Both the position numbers and the translations under genes were made by a program. The notes beneath the pieces were generated by a model. It worked only from the letters and a program-made list of their open reading frames with translations. It did no database searches and was not told the origin of the DNA. From Rhizobium sp. Q54 (GTDB lineage: Bacteria > Pseudomonadota > Alphaproteobacteria > Rhizobiales > Beijerinckiaceae), in contig CAMDOY010000195.1 of NCBI GenBank assembly GCA_945903655.1, forward strand, positions 1 to 6,985: a DNA stretch of 6,985 nt, read 5' to 3'. Of this stretch, positions 1 through 6,932 are shown in pieces; position 1 is the first letter of the stretch; each line of letters starts with the position of its first letter.

Positions 1-106
1 GCCCAATGACATGACCCGCGCCTTCCAGGGGCTGCTGCTGATGTGCGTGCTCATCGCCGACACCGCCACGCGCTACCGCATCCGCCTGAATGGGGGAGCC
101 GCCTGA
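1..106 (+). CDS. BMP-type ABC transporter permease, C-terminal end (partial)
   Basis: Only the last 34 codons are inside the window (frame starting at base 2, TGA at 104-106). The visible tail contains a hydrophobic segment (AFQGLLLMCVLIADTATRYR) followed by a short basic end. This resembles the final membrane helix of the first permease in nucleoside/purine importers of the BMP class (YufP/NupP-like, BPD_transp_2 family). Its stop codon overlaps the start of the next permease by one base (TGATG), which implies translational coupling and formation of a permease heterodimer. The identification rests on this short tail plus the neighbouring genes. It could not be made confidently from the tail alone. 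Confidence 0.7.
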   Translation, partial: PNDMTRAFQGLLLMCVLIADTATRYRIRLNGGAA

Positions 107-1029
107 TGACCTCCAGCATGTTCCAGCTCATCCTGATGGCGGTGGTGACGGCGGCGACGCCCCTGATCCTCGCCGCCATCGGCGAACTCGTGACCGAGCG
201 CGCGGGCGTCCTCAACCTCGGCGTGGAGGGCATGATGATCATGGGCGCGGCGGTGGGTTTCGCGGGCGCCTATTCTACCGGCTCCACAACTCTGGGGGCG
301 CTGGCGGGCATCCTCGCGGGAACGCTGATGGCGGCCCTGTTCGGGTTCCTGACCATTGCGCTGGCGATCAATCAGGTGGCGGCGGGTCTTGCGCTGACCA
401 TTTTCGGGGTGGGTCTGTCGGGCCTGCTCGGCGCGGGCTTCGTCGGCCTCAAGCGCGACAACCCCGGCCAGATCCATATCCCCGGCCTCTCGGACCTGCC
501 CTATGTCGGTCAACTGATCTTTGGCGAGGACGCCTTCGTCTATGCAACGCTGGCCCTCGTGGCGGGGACCGCGTGGTTTTTGTCCCGCACCCGCGCGGGG
601 CTGACCTTGCGCTCCATCGGGGACAATCACCAATCCGCCCATGCGCTTGGCCTGCCGGTGCGGCGGACGCGGTTTCTGGCTTGCCTCTTCGGCGGCGGCT
701 GCGCGGGGCTGGCGGGCGCTTATCTCACCCTCGTCTACACCCCCTTCTGGTCGCCGGGCATGACCGCCGGGCGTGGCTGGATCGCCCTCGCCCTCGTGGT
801 TTTCGCCTCGTGGAAGCCGTGGCGCGTGGTCTTGGGCGCCCTGCTCTTTGGCGGCGCGACCGTGTTGCAGCTTCACGCCCAGGCGGCCTCCTTCGGCCTG
901 CCGGGTCAGCTTCTTTCCGCCGCGCCCTATCTCGCCACCATTTTCGCGCTTTTGCTGCTAAGCTCGGGAACACGTCGGAGCGCGGCGGCCCCCGCCGCCC
1001 TCGGACAGGCCTTTATCGCGCCCCGCTAG
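106..1029 (+). CDS. BMP-type (purine/nucleoside) ABC transporter permease
   Basis: A 307-residue inner-membrane protein of the BPD_transp_2 family (YufQ/NupQ-like), the second transmembrane half of an importer. About eight hydrophobic stretches are visible, near residues 9-27, 43-58, 62-86, 92-115, 143-160, 190-212, 224-252 and 268-288. The family hallmark GELVTERAGVLNLGVEGMM lies at residues 26-44, just after the first helix. Residues 161-189, rich in Arg and containing TLRSIGDN and ALGLPVRRTR, look like the cytoplasmic loop that contacts the ATPase. The start at 106 was chosen because it overlaps the previous stop (TGATG), has GGGGGAG about 7 bases upstream, and is followed directly by the first helix; an upstream in-frame start at 43 would add 21 polar residues inside the previous gene. 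No ATPase is in the window, so it should lie further upstream. The substrate is inferred from the downstream xdh genes. Confidence 0.9.
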   Translation: MTSSMFQLILMAVVTAATPLILAAIGELVTERAGVLNLGVEGMMIMGAAVGFAGAYSTGSTTLGALAGILAGTLMAALFGFLTIALAINQVAAGLALTIFGVGLSGLLGAGFVGLKRDNPGQIHIPGLSDLPYVGQLIFGEDAFVYATLALVAGTAWFLSRTRAGLTLRSIGDNHQSAHALGLPVRRTRFLACLFGGGCAGLAGAYLTLVYTPFWSPGMTAGRGWIALALVVFASWKPWRVVLGALLFGGATVLQLHAQAASFGLPGQLLSAAPYLATIFALLLLSSGTRRSAAAPAALGQAFIAPR

Positions 1030-1033
1030 GGGC
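1020..1033 (+). other. Small GC hairpin across the permease stop codon
   Basis: GCCCC (1020-1024) and GGGGC (1029-1033) can pair as a 5-bp stem with a GCTA loop, enclosing the TAG stop codon of the permease. No T-run follows, so it is not a standard intrinsic terminator. It might protect or separate the message between the permease and the binding-protein gene. Such a short stem can also occur by chance in GC-rich DNA. Confidence 0.25.
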
Positions 1034-1036
1034 ATC

Positions 1037-1066
1037 TTGACCATGAGAGTTCAACTCAGTTCTATG
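1037..1066 (+). promoter_or_regulatory. Candidate internal promoter with palindrome upstream of the binding-protein gene
   Basis: TTGACC (1037-1042) matches the -35 consensus at five of six bases. A weak -10 (TTCTAT at 1060-1065, or TCTATG at 1061-1066) follows at a 17-18 base spacing. A perfect 5-bp inverted repeat, GAGTT-C-AACTC (1047-1057), sits between the two boxes, where a repressor could act. The surrounding bases are noticeably less GC-rich than the coding DNA. Against it, the -10 is poor and transcription would start only about 15 bases before the ATG, right at the ribosome binding site. An internal promoter would suit a binding protein needed in excess over its permeases. Confidence 0.3.
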
Positions 1067-1087
1067 CAAGCAAGAAAGGAATATCGA

Positions 1088-2161
1088 ATGAAAAAGCACT
1101 TGTTGAAGATCGCGCTGCTCTCCGCAGCCGCGCTCATGACCGCCAGCGCAGGCTTCGCCGCCGAGAAGCTCAAGGTCGGCTTCGTCTATGTCGGCCCGGT
1201 CGGCGACTTCGGCTATTCCTACCAGCATGACCAGGGCCGCATCGCCATGGAGAAGGCGCTCAAGGACAAGGTGCAGACCACCTTCCTCGAGAATGTGCCC
1301 GAGCCCGACAGCGACCGCTCCATCGAGCAGCTCGCCCGCTCCGGCCACAAGCTGATCTTCACGACCTCCTTCGGCTACATGGAGCCGACCCTGCGCGTCG
1401 CGAAGAAATTTCCGGGCGTGAAGTTCGAACATGCGACGGGCTACAAGCGTTCCGACAACGTGGCCACCTACACCGCCAAGTTCCATGAGGGCCGTTATGT
1501 GATCGGCCAGATCGCTGGCAAGATGACCAAGTCGAACATCGTGGGCTATGTCGCCTCCTTCCCGATCCCGGAAGTGGTGGCCGGCATCAACGCCTTCATG
1601 CTCGGCGCACAGTCGGTCAACCCGGACATCAAGGTCAAGATCGTCTGGGCCAACACCTGGTTCGATCCGGGCAAGGAGGCGGACGCGGCCAAGGCGCTGC
1701 TGGCGCAAGGCGCGGACATCATCACCCAGCACACGGATTCCGCCGCGCCCCTGCAGGAGGCGGAAAAGGCTGGCAAGCTTGCCTTCGGCCAGGCCTCCGA
1801 TCAGGCGCGCTTCGCCCCCAAGGCGCAGCTGACCTCCATCATCGACGATTGGTCCAGCTATTATATCGACCGCACCAAGGCGGTTCTGAATGGAACCTGG
1901 AAGTCCAAGGACACCTTCGGCGGCATGGACGCGGACATGGTGCATATGGCGCCCTACGCCAATATGCCCGATGACGTGAAGAAGATGGCGATGGAAACCG
2001 CCGCCGCCATCAAGGCGAAGAAGCTCCACCCCTTCAAGTGCCCGGTCCTCGACCAGGACGGCAAGGCGGTCGAGTGCAAGGACGGCAAGGCCCTGACCGA
2101 CGCCCAGATCACCAGCATGAACTGGTATGTGAAGGGCATCGACGAGAAGCTGCCCAAATAA
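1088..2161 (+). CDS. BMP-family ABC transporter substrate-binding protein (probable purine/nucleoside binder)
   Basis: A 357-residue periplasmic protein of the BMP/PnrA family (PF02608), which captures the ligand for the two upstream permeases. Residues 1-24 form a classical signal peptide: MKKHLLK, then a hydrophobic core, with likely cleavage after A24 or A25. There is no lipobox cysteine, so it should be soluble in the periplasm, unlike the lipoprotein members of Gram-positives and spirochaetes. The mature protein opens with the family strand KVGFVYVGPVGDFGYSYQHD (residues 29-48) and keeps the alternating two-lobe pattern, including ITQHTDSAAP (212-221) and a conserved-looking ASDQARFAP (236-244). 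The only cysteines are C318 and C330, close enough to form a disulfide. The start at 1088 was chosen for AAAGGA (1075-1080) at a 7-base spacing and for the signal peptide; an earlier in-frame start would put 17 polar residues in front of it. BMP proteins bind nucleosides, purine bases or riboflavin; purine is inferred here from the adjacent xdh genes. Confidence 0.92.
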   Translation: MKKHLLKIALLSAAALMTASAGFAAEKLKVGFVYVGPVGDFGYSYQHDQGRIAMEKALKDKVQTTFLENVPEPDSDRSIEQLARSGHKLIFTTSFGYMEPTLRVAKKFPGVKFEHATGYKRSDNVATYTAKFHEGRYVIGQIAGKMTKSNIVGYVASFPIPEVVAGINAFMLGAQSVNPDIKVKIVWANTWFDPGKEADAAKALLAQGADIITQHTDSAAPLQEAEKAGKLAFGQASDQARFAPKAQLTSIIDDWSSYYIDRTKAVLNGTWKSKDTFGGMDADMVHMAPYANMPDDVKKMAMETAAAIKAKKLHPFKCPVLDQDGKAVECKDGKALTDAQITSMNWYVKGIDEKLPK

Positions 2162-2188
2162 AGCGAGCAGGTGATGCGCGAGCCCGGA

Positions 2189-3670
2189 ATGAAACGAGAT
2201 CATATCAGCTTCATCTTCCGCGGCTCGCGCGTCAGCCTCGCGGGCTTTTCCGCCCATGCGACCCTGCTGGACTGGCTCAGGCTCGACGCCCGCGCCACCG
2301 GCACGAAGGAGGGCTGCGCCGAGGGGGACTGCGGAGCCTGCACTGTGGTTCTGTCGCGCCTGCGCGACGGCCAACTCGATCAACGTCCCGTCAACGCCTG
2401 CATCCTGCTTCTGGGTCAGGTGGACGGGGCGGAGATCCTCACCATCGAAGATCTGGCCGAGGGGAGCGCGTTGCATCCCGTCCAGCAGGCCATGGTCACC
2501 CACCACGGCGCCCAGTGCGGCTTTTGCACGCCGGGCATCGTGATGAGCCTGTTCGCCCTGCAGCAAGGCGCCGCCGACGCTGTCACCCGGCCGCAGGTGG
2601 AGACGGCGCTGGCGGGCAACCTCTGCCGCTGCACCGGCTACCGGCCCATCGTGGATGCGGCGATGGAGGCCTGCGCGGGCCCGCCGCAGGACCGCTTCGC
2701 CGCTAACGCAACTGAGCGCATCAACGCGCTCGCCACGCTGGACGATGGCGCCGATCTCTTCGTGGGGACGCAGACCCACTTCTTCGCCGCGCCCGCCAGC
2801 GAGGATGCGCTGGCCGCCCTCTATGGCGCACATCCTGACGCGCTCCTCCTGTCAGGCGCAACCGATGTCGGCCTTTGGATCACCAAGGCGCTTCAGACAC
2901 CGCCCAAGATCATCTGGCTGGGTCGTCTGCACGGCGCCTTCACCGCCGTTGAGATGGGCGACAAGACCCTGTCGCTGGGCGCGGGCTTGACGCTTGCCGA
3001 CGCCACGGCGCCCCTCACGGAGCTTCACCCTGATCTCAAGGAAATCGTGCGCCGCTTCGGCTCGGCGCAGGTGCGCGCCTCCGGCACCATCGGCGGCAAT
3101 CTCGCCAATGGCTCGCCCATCGGCGATCTCGCCCCCTGCCTGATCGCGCTGGGGGCGGAGATCGAGTTGCGGCGTGGCAGCGAGTTGCGCCGCCTGCCGC
3201 TGGAAGCCTTCTTCATCGCTTACAAAAAGCAGGATCGGCGGCCCGGCGAATATCTGCGCCGCATCATCATCCCCCGCCCCGCCCCTGACCGGCAGTTCCG
3301 CGCCTTCAAGATCAGCAAGCGGTTCGATGAAGACATCTCCGCTGTGCTGGGCGCCTTTCAGCTGGGCCTGGTCGGTCGTCACGTGATCTTCGCCCGCATC
3401 GCCTTTGGCGGCATGGCTGGCACGCCCTCGCGCGCGCCCATGACGGAAATGGCGGCCATCGGGATCGATCTCGACGATCCCGCGACCTGGGCGAAGGCGC
3501 TGGCGGAACTCGCCAATGATTTCGCCCCCATTGATGACGCCAGGGCGAGCGCCGCCTACCGCAGCCTCATCGCGCGGAATCTGTTTCTGAAGACCTTGAT
3601 GGAAATATCTGGAATACCAGTAGACATTACGCGCTTGTCATCTCTGGAGGCTTCCCATGCCGCCCAATGA
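2189..3670 (+). CDS. xdhA: Xanthine dehydrogenase, iron-sulfur/FAD subunit XdhA
   Basis: The 493-residue small subunit of a bacterial xanthine dehydrogenase. It moves electrons from the molybdenum site through two [2Fe-2S] clusters to FAD and then NAD+. The plant-ferredoxin-like domain (about 1-80) has C43, C48, C51 (KEGCAEGDCGACT) and C71. The helical second iron-sulfur domain (about 85-160) has C110, C113 (QCGFCTPG), C146 and C148 (NLCRCTGYRP), so all eight ligands are present. The FAD domain follows, with LSGATDVGLWITK (221-233) and TIGGNLANGSPIGDLAP (300-316), then the C-terminal flavin domain (SKRFDEDISAV near 376-386). The length is slightly above the roughly 460 residues of R. capsulatus XdhA; part of the excess is a non-conserved tail after about residue 470. 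The start is uncertain. ATG 2189 gives the usual family N terminus (a few residues before the first strand) but has only a weak GCGAG ahead of it; ATG 2174 or GTG 2171 would add 5-6 residues and lie very close to AGCAGG. The gene begins 27 bases after the binding-protein stop with no terminator between them, and ends overlapping xdhB by 14 bases. Confidence 0.95.
   Translation: MKRDHISFIFRGSRVSLAGFSAHATLLDWLRLDARATGTKEGCAEGDCGACTVVLSRLRDGQLDQRPVNACILLLGQVDGAEILTIEDLAEGSALHPVQQAMVTHHGAQCGFCTPGIVMSLFALQQGAADAVTRPQVETALAGNLCRCTGYRPIVDAAMEACAGPPQDRFAANATERINALATLDDGADLFVGTQTHFFAAPASEDALAALYGAHPDALLLSGATDVGLWITKALQTPPKIIWLGRLHGAFTAVEMGDKTLSLGAGLTLADATAPLTELHPDLKEIVRRFGSAQVRASGTIGGNLANGSPIGDLAPCLIALGAEIELRRGSELRRLPLEAFFIAYKKQDRRPGEYLRRIIIPRPAPDRQFRAFKISKRFDEDISAVLGAFQLGLVGRHVIFARIAFGGMAGTPSRAPMTEMAAIGIDLDDPATWAKALAELANDFAPIDDARASAAYRSLIARNLFLKTLMEISGIPVDITRLSSLEASHAAQ
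3644..3650 (+). promoter_or_regulatory. Ribosome binding site of xdhB
   Basis: CTGGAGG lies 6 bases before ATG 3657, inside the last codons of xdhA. It is the clearest Shine-Dalgarno site among the xdh genes and fixes the xdhB start, producing the 14-base overlap with xdhA. Confidence 0.75.
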
Positions 3671-5975
3671 CGCCGGTCCGGATGACGCCCTCGCCGTCGT
3701 GAGCAAACCCGTGCGCCATGACTCCGCGCGCCTGCATGTGAGTGGGACGGCGGCCTATATCGACGACATCCGCGAGCCCCAGGGCACGCTGCATCTGGCC
3801 CCCGGCCTCTCCCCCGCCACGCGCGGACGCATCAAGACGCTCGTCCTCGCCAAGGTGCGGGCGGCGCCGGGCGTGGTCGCCGTGCTGACGGCGGCGGATG
3901 TGCCGGGCCACAACAACACCTCCCACGCCTTCAACGACGATCCCCTGATCGCCGATGGCGCCGTGGTCTTCCGGGGTCAGGTGATCTTCGTGGTCGTCGC
4001 CCGAAGCCGCGATAAGGCGCGCCGCGCCGCACGGCTGGCCCATGTGGAGATCGAGGAGGAGACGCCCATCCTCACCATCGAGGATGCGCTGGCGGCGGAT
4101 GCGAAGGTCCTGCCCGATTACGATTTCAGGGTGGGCGACCCCGCGCAGGCCATCGCGCAGGCGCCCAACCAGCTCGCGGGCATGCTGCGCATTGGCGGTC
4201 AGGAACATTTCTATCTAGAAGGCCAGGCCGCCTTCGCCATGCCGGGCGAGGCTGGCGAAATGCTCGTCCATTCCTCGACGCAGGACCCCACCCTGCTGCA
4301 AAGCGTGGTGGCGGGGGTGCTCGCCATGCCGAACGCCTTCGTCACGGTGGAGACGCGGCGCATGGGCGGCGCCTTTGGGGGCAAGGAATCCCAGGCCTCC
4401 CAGACCGGCGCCCTCGCCGCGCTGGCCGCCCATGTGACGGGCCAGCCCTGCAAGCTCAGGCTCGACCGGGACGATGATTTCATCATCACCGGCAAGCGCC
4501 ACGATTTCCGCGCGGACTGGACGGTGGGTTTCGATGAGGCCGGGCGCATCGCGGGCTATGACGTGGCGCTGAACGCGCGCTGCGGTTGTTCGGTCGATCT
4601 ATCGCCGGGCGTGGTGGATCGCGCCATGTTCCACGCGGCCAACGCCTACCACCTGCCAGCCGCGTCTGTGCTTGGGCGGAGGCTCTTCACCAACACGGTC
4701 TCCAACACCGCCTTTCGCGGCTTTGGCGGGCCGCAGGGCATGCTGGCCATCGAGCGCGCCATGGACGCAATCGCCCACGCCACGGGCCTTGATCCCCTCG
4801 ATGTGCGCAAAGCCAATCTCTACCGCACGGGCGCCGATGTGACGCCCTATGGCATGCGGGTCGAGGATCCCGACGTGCTGGCGGGGCTGATCGACAAGCT
4901 GGAGGCCTCCAGCGATTACCGTGCGCGCCGGGCGCAGATCGCGGCCTGGAACAAGGCCAATCCCATCATCAAGCGCGGGCTGGCGCTCACCCCGCTGCAG
5001 TTCGGCATCTCCTTCACCCTCATCCACATGAACCAGGCGGGGGCGCTGGTGCATGTCTATGAGGATGGTTCGGTGCATCTCAACCACGGCGGCACGGAGA
5101 TGGGCCAGGGGCTCTTCACCAAGGTGGCGCAGGTGGTGGCGGAGGAATTCGGCATCCCCCTCGATTGGGTGCGCATCACCGCCACCAACACCGCCAAGGT
5201 GCCAAACGCCTCGCCCACGGCGGCGAGCGCTGGCTCCGATCTCAACGGCATGGCGGCGCAGGTGGCCGCTCGCGAGATCAAGACGCGCATGATCGCCCTC
5301 GCCACCGAGCATTATCGGACGCCTGCGGACCAGATCCACTTCCGCGACGGCCTCGTGATCATCGGCAACGAGACCATCCCCTTCCCGCAACTGGCGAAGA
5401 TGTGCCGCCAGAACCGGGTGCAGCTCTCCCACGCGGGCTTCTACAAGACGCCGGAGATCCACTGGGACCGGGCGGCGCGACGGGGCAAGCCCTTCCTCTA
5501 TTTCGCCTATGGGGCCGCCTGCGCGGAGGTCGCCATCGACATTCTTACGGGCGAGAACAGGGTGACGCGGGTCGATATTCTCCATGACGCCGGACGCTCC
5601 CTCAACCCTGCGCTGGACATCGGCCAGATCGAGGGCGGCTTCGTGCAGGGCATGGGCTGGCTGACGACCGAGGAGCTGGTCTTCGACGGCAAGGGGCGCC
5701 TTTCGACCCATGCGCCCTCCACCTACAAGATCCCCGTGGCCTCCGACGTGCCCGCCGATTTCCGGGTGGCTTTGCTCGACGAGCCCAACCGCGCCGCCAC
5801 CATCTACCGCTCCAAGGCCGTGGGCGAGCCGCCGCTCATGCTGGCGATCTCGGTCTATTCCGCCATGCTGGACGCGCTCCATTCGATAGCGCCGGGCAAA
5901 CAGGTCAGCCTCGACACGCCCGCCACGCCAGAACGGATCCTGATGGCGGCGGAGGCCATGAAGAGCGCCCAATGA
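3657..5975 (+). CDS. xdhB: Xanthine dehydrogenase, molybdopterin-binding subunit XdhB
   Basis: The 772-residue large subunit, which hydroxylates hypoxanthine and xanthine at the molybdenum centre; R. capsulatus XdhB is of similar size. The N-terminal a/b hammerhead domain covers about residues 20-135 (RLHVSGTAAYIDDI near 25-38). The two molybdopterin-binding domains follow. Aligning by eye to bovine XDH places the Mo-site Gln at Q209 (SSTQ; bovine Q767), the GGAFGGKE motif at 237-244 with F240 and catalytic-pocket E244 (bovine F798, E802), substrate-orienting R322 in DRAMFH (bovine R880), R354/F356 in NTAFRGFGGPQ (bovine R912, F914), F453 in FGISFT (bovine F1009), GGTEMGQGL at 478-486, and the base catalyst E724 in VGEPP (bovine E1261). 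Keeping both E244 and R322 supports a purine-oxidising enzyme; aldehyde oxidases lack this pair. The protein should be cytoplasmic, with no signal peptide, and pairs with XdhA as an (AB)2 assembly. The stop overlaps the xdhC start (ATGA). Confidence 0.97.
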   Translation: MPPNDAGPDDALAVVSKPVRHDSARLHVSGTAAYIDDIREPQGTLHLAPGLSPATRGRIKTLVLAKVRAAPGVVAVLTAADVPGHNNTSHAFNDDPLIADGAVVFRGQVIFVVVARSRDKARRAARLAHVEIEEETPILTIEDALAADAKVLPDYDFRVGDPAQAIAQAPNQLAGMLRIGGQEHFYLEGQAAFAMPGEAGEMLVHSSTQDPTLLQSVVAGVLAMPNAFVTVETRRMGGAFGGKESQASQTGALAALAAHVTGQPCKLRLDRDDDFIITGKRHDFRADWTVGFDEAGRIAGYDVALNARCGCSVDLSPGVVDRAMFHAANAYHLPAASVLGRRLFTNTVSNTAFRGFGGPQGMLAIERAMDAIAHATGLDPLDVRKANLYRTGADVTPYGMRVEDPDVLAGLIDKLEASSDYRARRAQIAAWNKANPIIKRGLALTPLQFGISFTLIHMNQAGALVHVYEDGSVHLNHGGTEMGQGLFTKVAQVVAEEFGIPLDWVRITATNTAKVPNASPTAASAGSDLNGMAAQVAAREIKTRMIALATEHYRTPADQIHFRDGLVIIGNETIPFPQLAKMCRQNRVQLSHAGFYKTPEIHWDRAARRGKPFLYFAYGAACAEVAIDILTGENRVTRVDILHDAGRSLNPALDIGQIEGGFVQGMGWLTTEELVFDGKGRLSTHAPSTYKIPVASDVPADFRVALLDEPNRAATIYRSKAVGEPPLMLAISVYSAMLDALHSIAPGKQVSLDTPATPERILMAAEAMKSAQ

Positions 5976-6892
5976 CCGCCTTCAAGCGCCTGCACGAGGC
6001 TGTGGCGGCGGAAGGTTTCGCGGCCTTCGTCACCATCGTGCAGGTGGAGGGCTCGGCCCCGCGCGAGCGCGACGCCTTCATGGTGGTGCGCCCCTCCGGC
6101 GCCTTTCACGGGACCATCGGCGGCGGCGCGCTCGAATTCGAGGCGATCGCCAATGCGCGGGAGGCTCTGGCCCGCATGGCGCCGACCCATCAGCGCAGCC
6201 GGTCCTTGGGCCCGGATCTTGGCCAATGCTGCGGGGGACGGGTGAGGCTGCGGATCGAATGCTTCGACCGGGCCGCCCTGCCGCAAATCGCGGAATGGGC
6301 GCAGGCCGAGCGTGATCCGGATCTGCGGTTGCTGCGGCGCGAAGGCGCTGATGGCGCGGTGCTGCGGCGTGTGGCGGAACATCCGGCTGATCGGGAGCCG
6401 GGCGAGGAGGAGGAGCGTTACGCGCCCCCCACCACGCCAGTGCTCCTCTTCGGCGCCGGCCATGTGGGCCGGGCGCTGGTTCTGGCGCTGGCGCACCTGC
6501 CCTTCGCGGTGCGCTGGATTGATCCGCGCGCCGACTGGTTCCCCACCGCCGCGCCCGCCAACGCCCACCCTGTGGCGACGGCGGACCCTGTGGCGGAGTT
6601 GGGCGCAGCCCCGCCCGGCGCCTTCGTGGTCGTGATGACCCATTCCCACCCGCTCGATCTCGATATCGTCGCACGCGCGCTTCAGCTCGGCCATTTCCCC
6701 TATGTGGGTCTTATTGGCTCTGCGACCAAGCGGGCGCGTTTCGAGAGCCGGTTGAGGGACTTGGGGGTAGCGGCGGACCGCATCGCAGGGCTCGTCTGCC
6801 CCATCGGCGCGCCCCGGGTGCGCGACAAGACGCCTGCGGTGATCGCGGCCACGGTGGCCGCCGAACTGCTCCAGAAGCGGGACGCAAGCTAA
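5972..6892 (+). CDS. xdhC: Xanthine dehydrogenase accessory protein XdhC
   Basis: A 306-residue cytoplasmic chaperone. In R. capsulatus, XdhC binds molybdenum cofactor, protects its sulfurated form together with a cysteine desulfurase, and inserts it into XdhB; it is not part of the final enzyme. Two domains are visible. The N-terminal XdhC/CoxI domain carries VEGSAPRERDAFMVV (25-39), GTIGGGALE (47-55) and LGPDLGQCCGG (79-89, with C86 and C87). The C-terminal Rossmann-like XdhC_C domain starts with VLLFGAGHVGRALV (157-170) and continues with YVGLIGSATKRARF (244-257) and CPIGAP (276-281). An acidic, proline-containing linker (about 136-156) joins them. The start overlaps the xdhB stop as ATGA, with AAGAG 6 bases upstream as a weak binding site, so translation is probably coupled to xdhB. 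Related CoxI/XdhC-like proteins serve other Moco hydroxylases; adjacency to xdhAB makes XdhC the clear choice. Confidence 0.95.
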   Translation: MTAFKRLHEAVAAEGFAAFVTIVQVEGSAPRERDAFMVVRPSGAFHGTIGGGALEFEAIANAREALARMAPTHQRSRSLGPDLGQCCGGRVRLRIECFDRAALPQIAEWAQAERDPDLRLLRREGADGAVLRRVAEHPADREPGEEEERYAPPTTPVLLFGAGHVGRALVLALAHLPFAVRWIDPRADWFPTAAPANAHPVATADPVAELGAAPPGAFVVVMTHSHPLDLDIVARALQLGHFPYVGLIGSATKRARFESRLRDLGVAADRIAGLVCPIGAPRVRDKTPAVIAATVAAELLQKRDAS

Positions 6893-6905
6893 GGTAGCTG
6901 TGGCC

Positions 6906-6932
6906 GGGCCGCGCATTATCTTAGGCCCTTTT
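6906..6932 (+). terminator. Possible weak intrinsic terminator after xdhC
   Basis: GGGCC (6906-6910) and GGCCC (6924-6928) form a 5-bp all-G/C stem with a 13-base loop, followed directly by TTTT (6929-6932) and AT-rich DNA. It begins 13 bases after the xdhC stop, where the operon could end. The short stem, large loop and short T-run make it a weak candidate. Confidence 0.4.

Noticed and set aside
90..1040. Plus-strand open frame of about 316 codons overlapping the permease in another frame
   Set aside because: Its product is an arginine/glycine/proline-rich string without membrane helices, while the competing frame is a standard permease.
1013..2833. Long minus-strand open frame of about 606 codons
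   Set aside because: It lies opposite the binding-protein gene and the first part of xdhA, both of which have clear family motifs. Its translation is low in recognisable motifs and rich in H, R, G and A, as expected for an antisense frame in GC-rich DNA.
3609..3620. CTGG-AATA-CCAG mini hairpin near the end of xdhA
   Set aside because: A 4-bp stem is too short to support as a regulatory structure and it is not followed by a T-run.
4599..5972. Minus-strand open frame of about 457 codons
   Set aside because: It is entirely antisense to xdhB, whose motifs are unmistakable. Its composition is typical of a GC-driven shadow frame.
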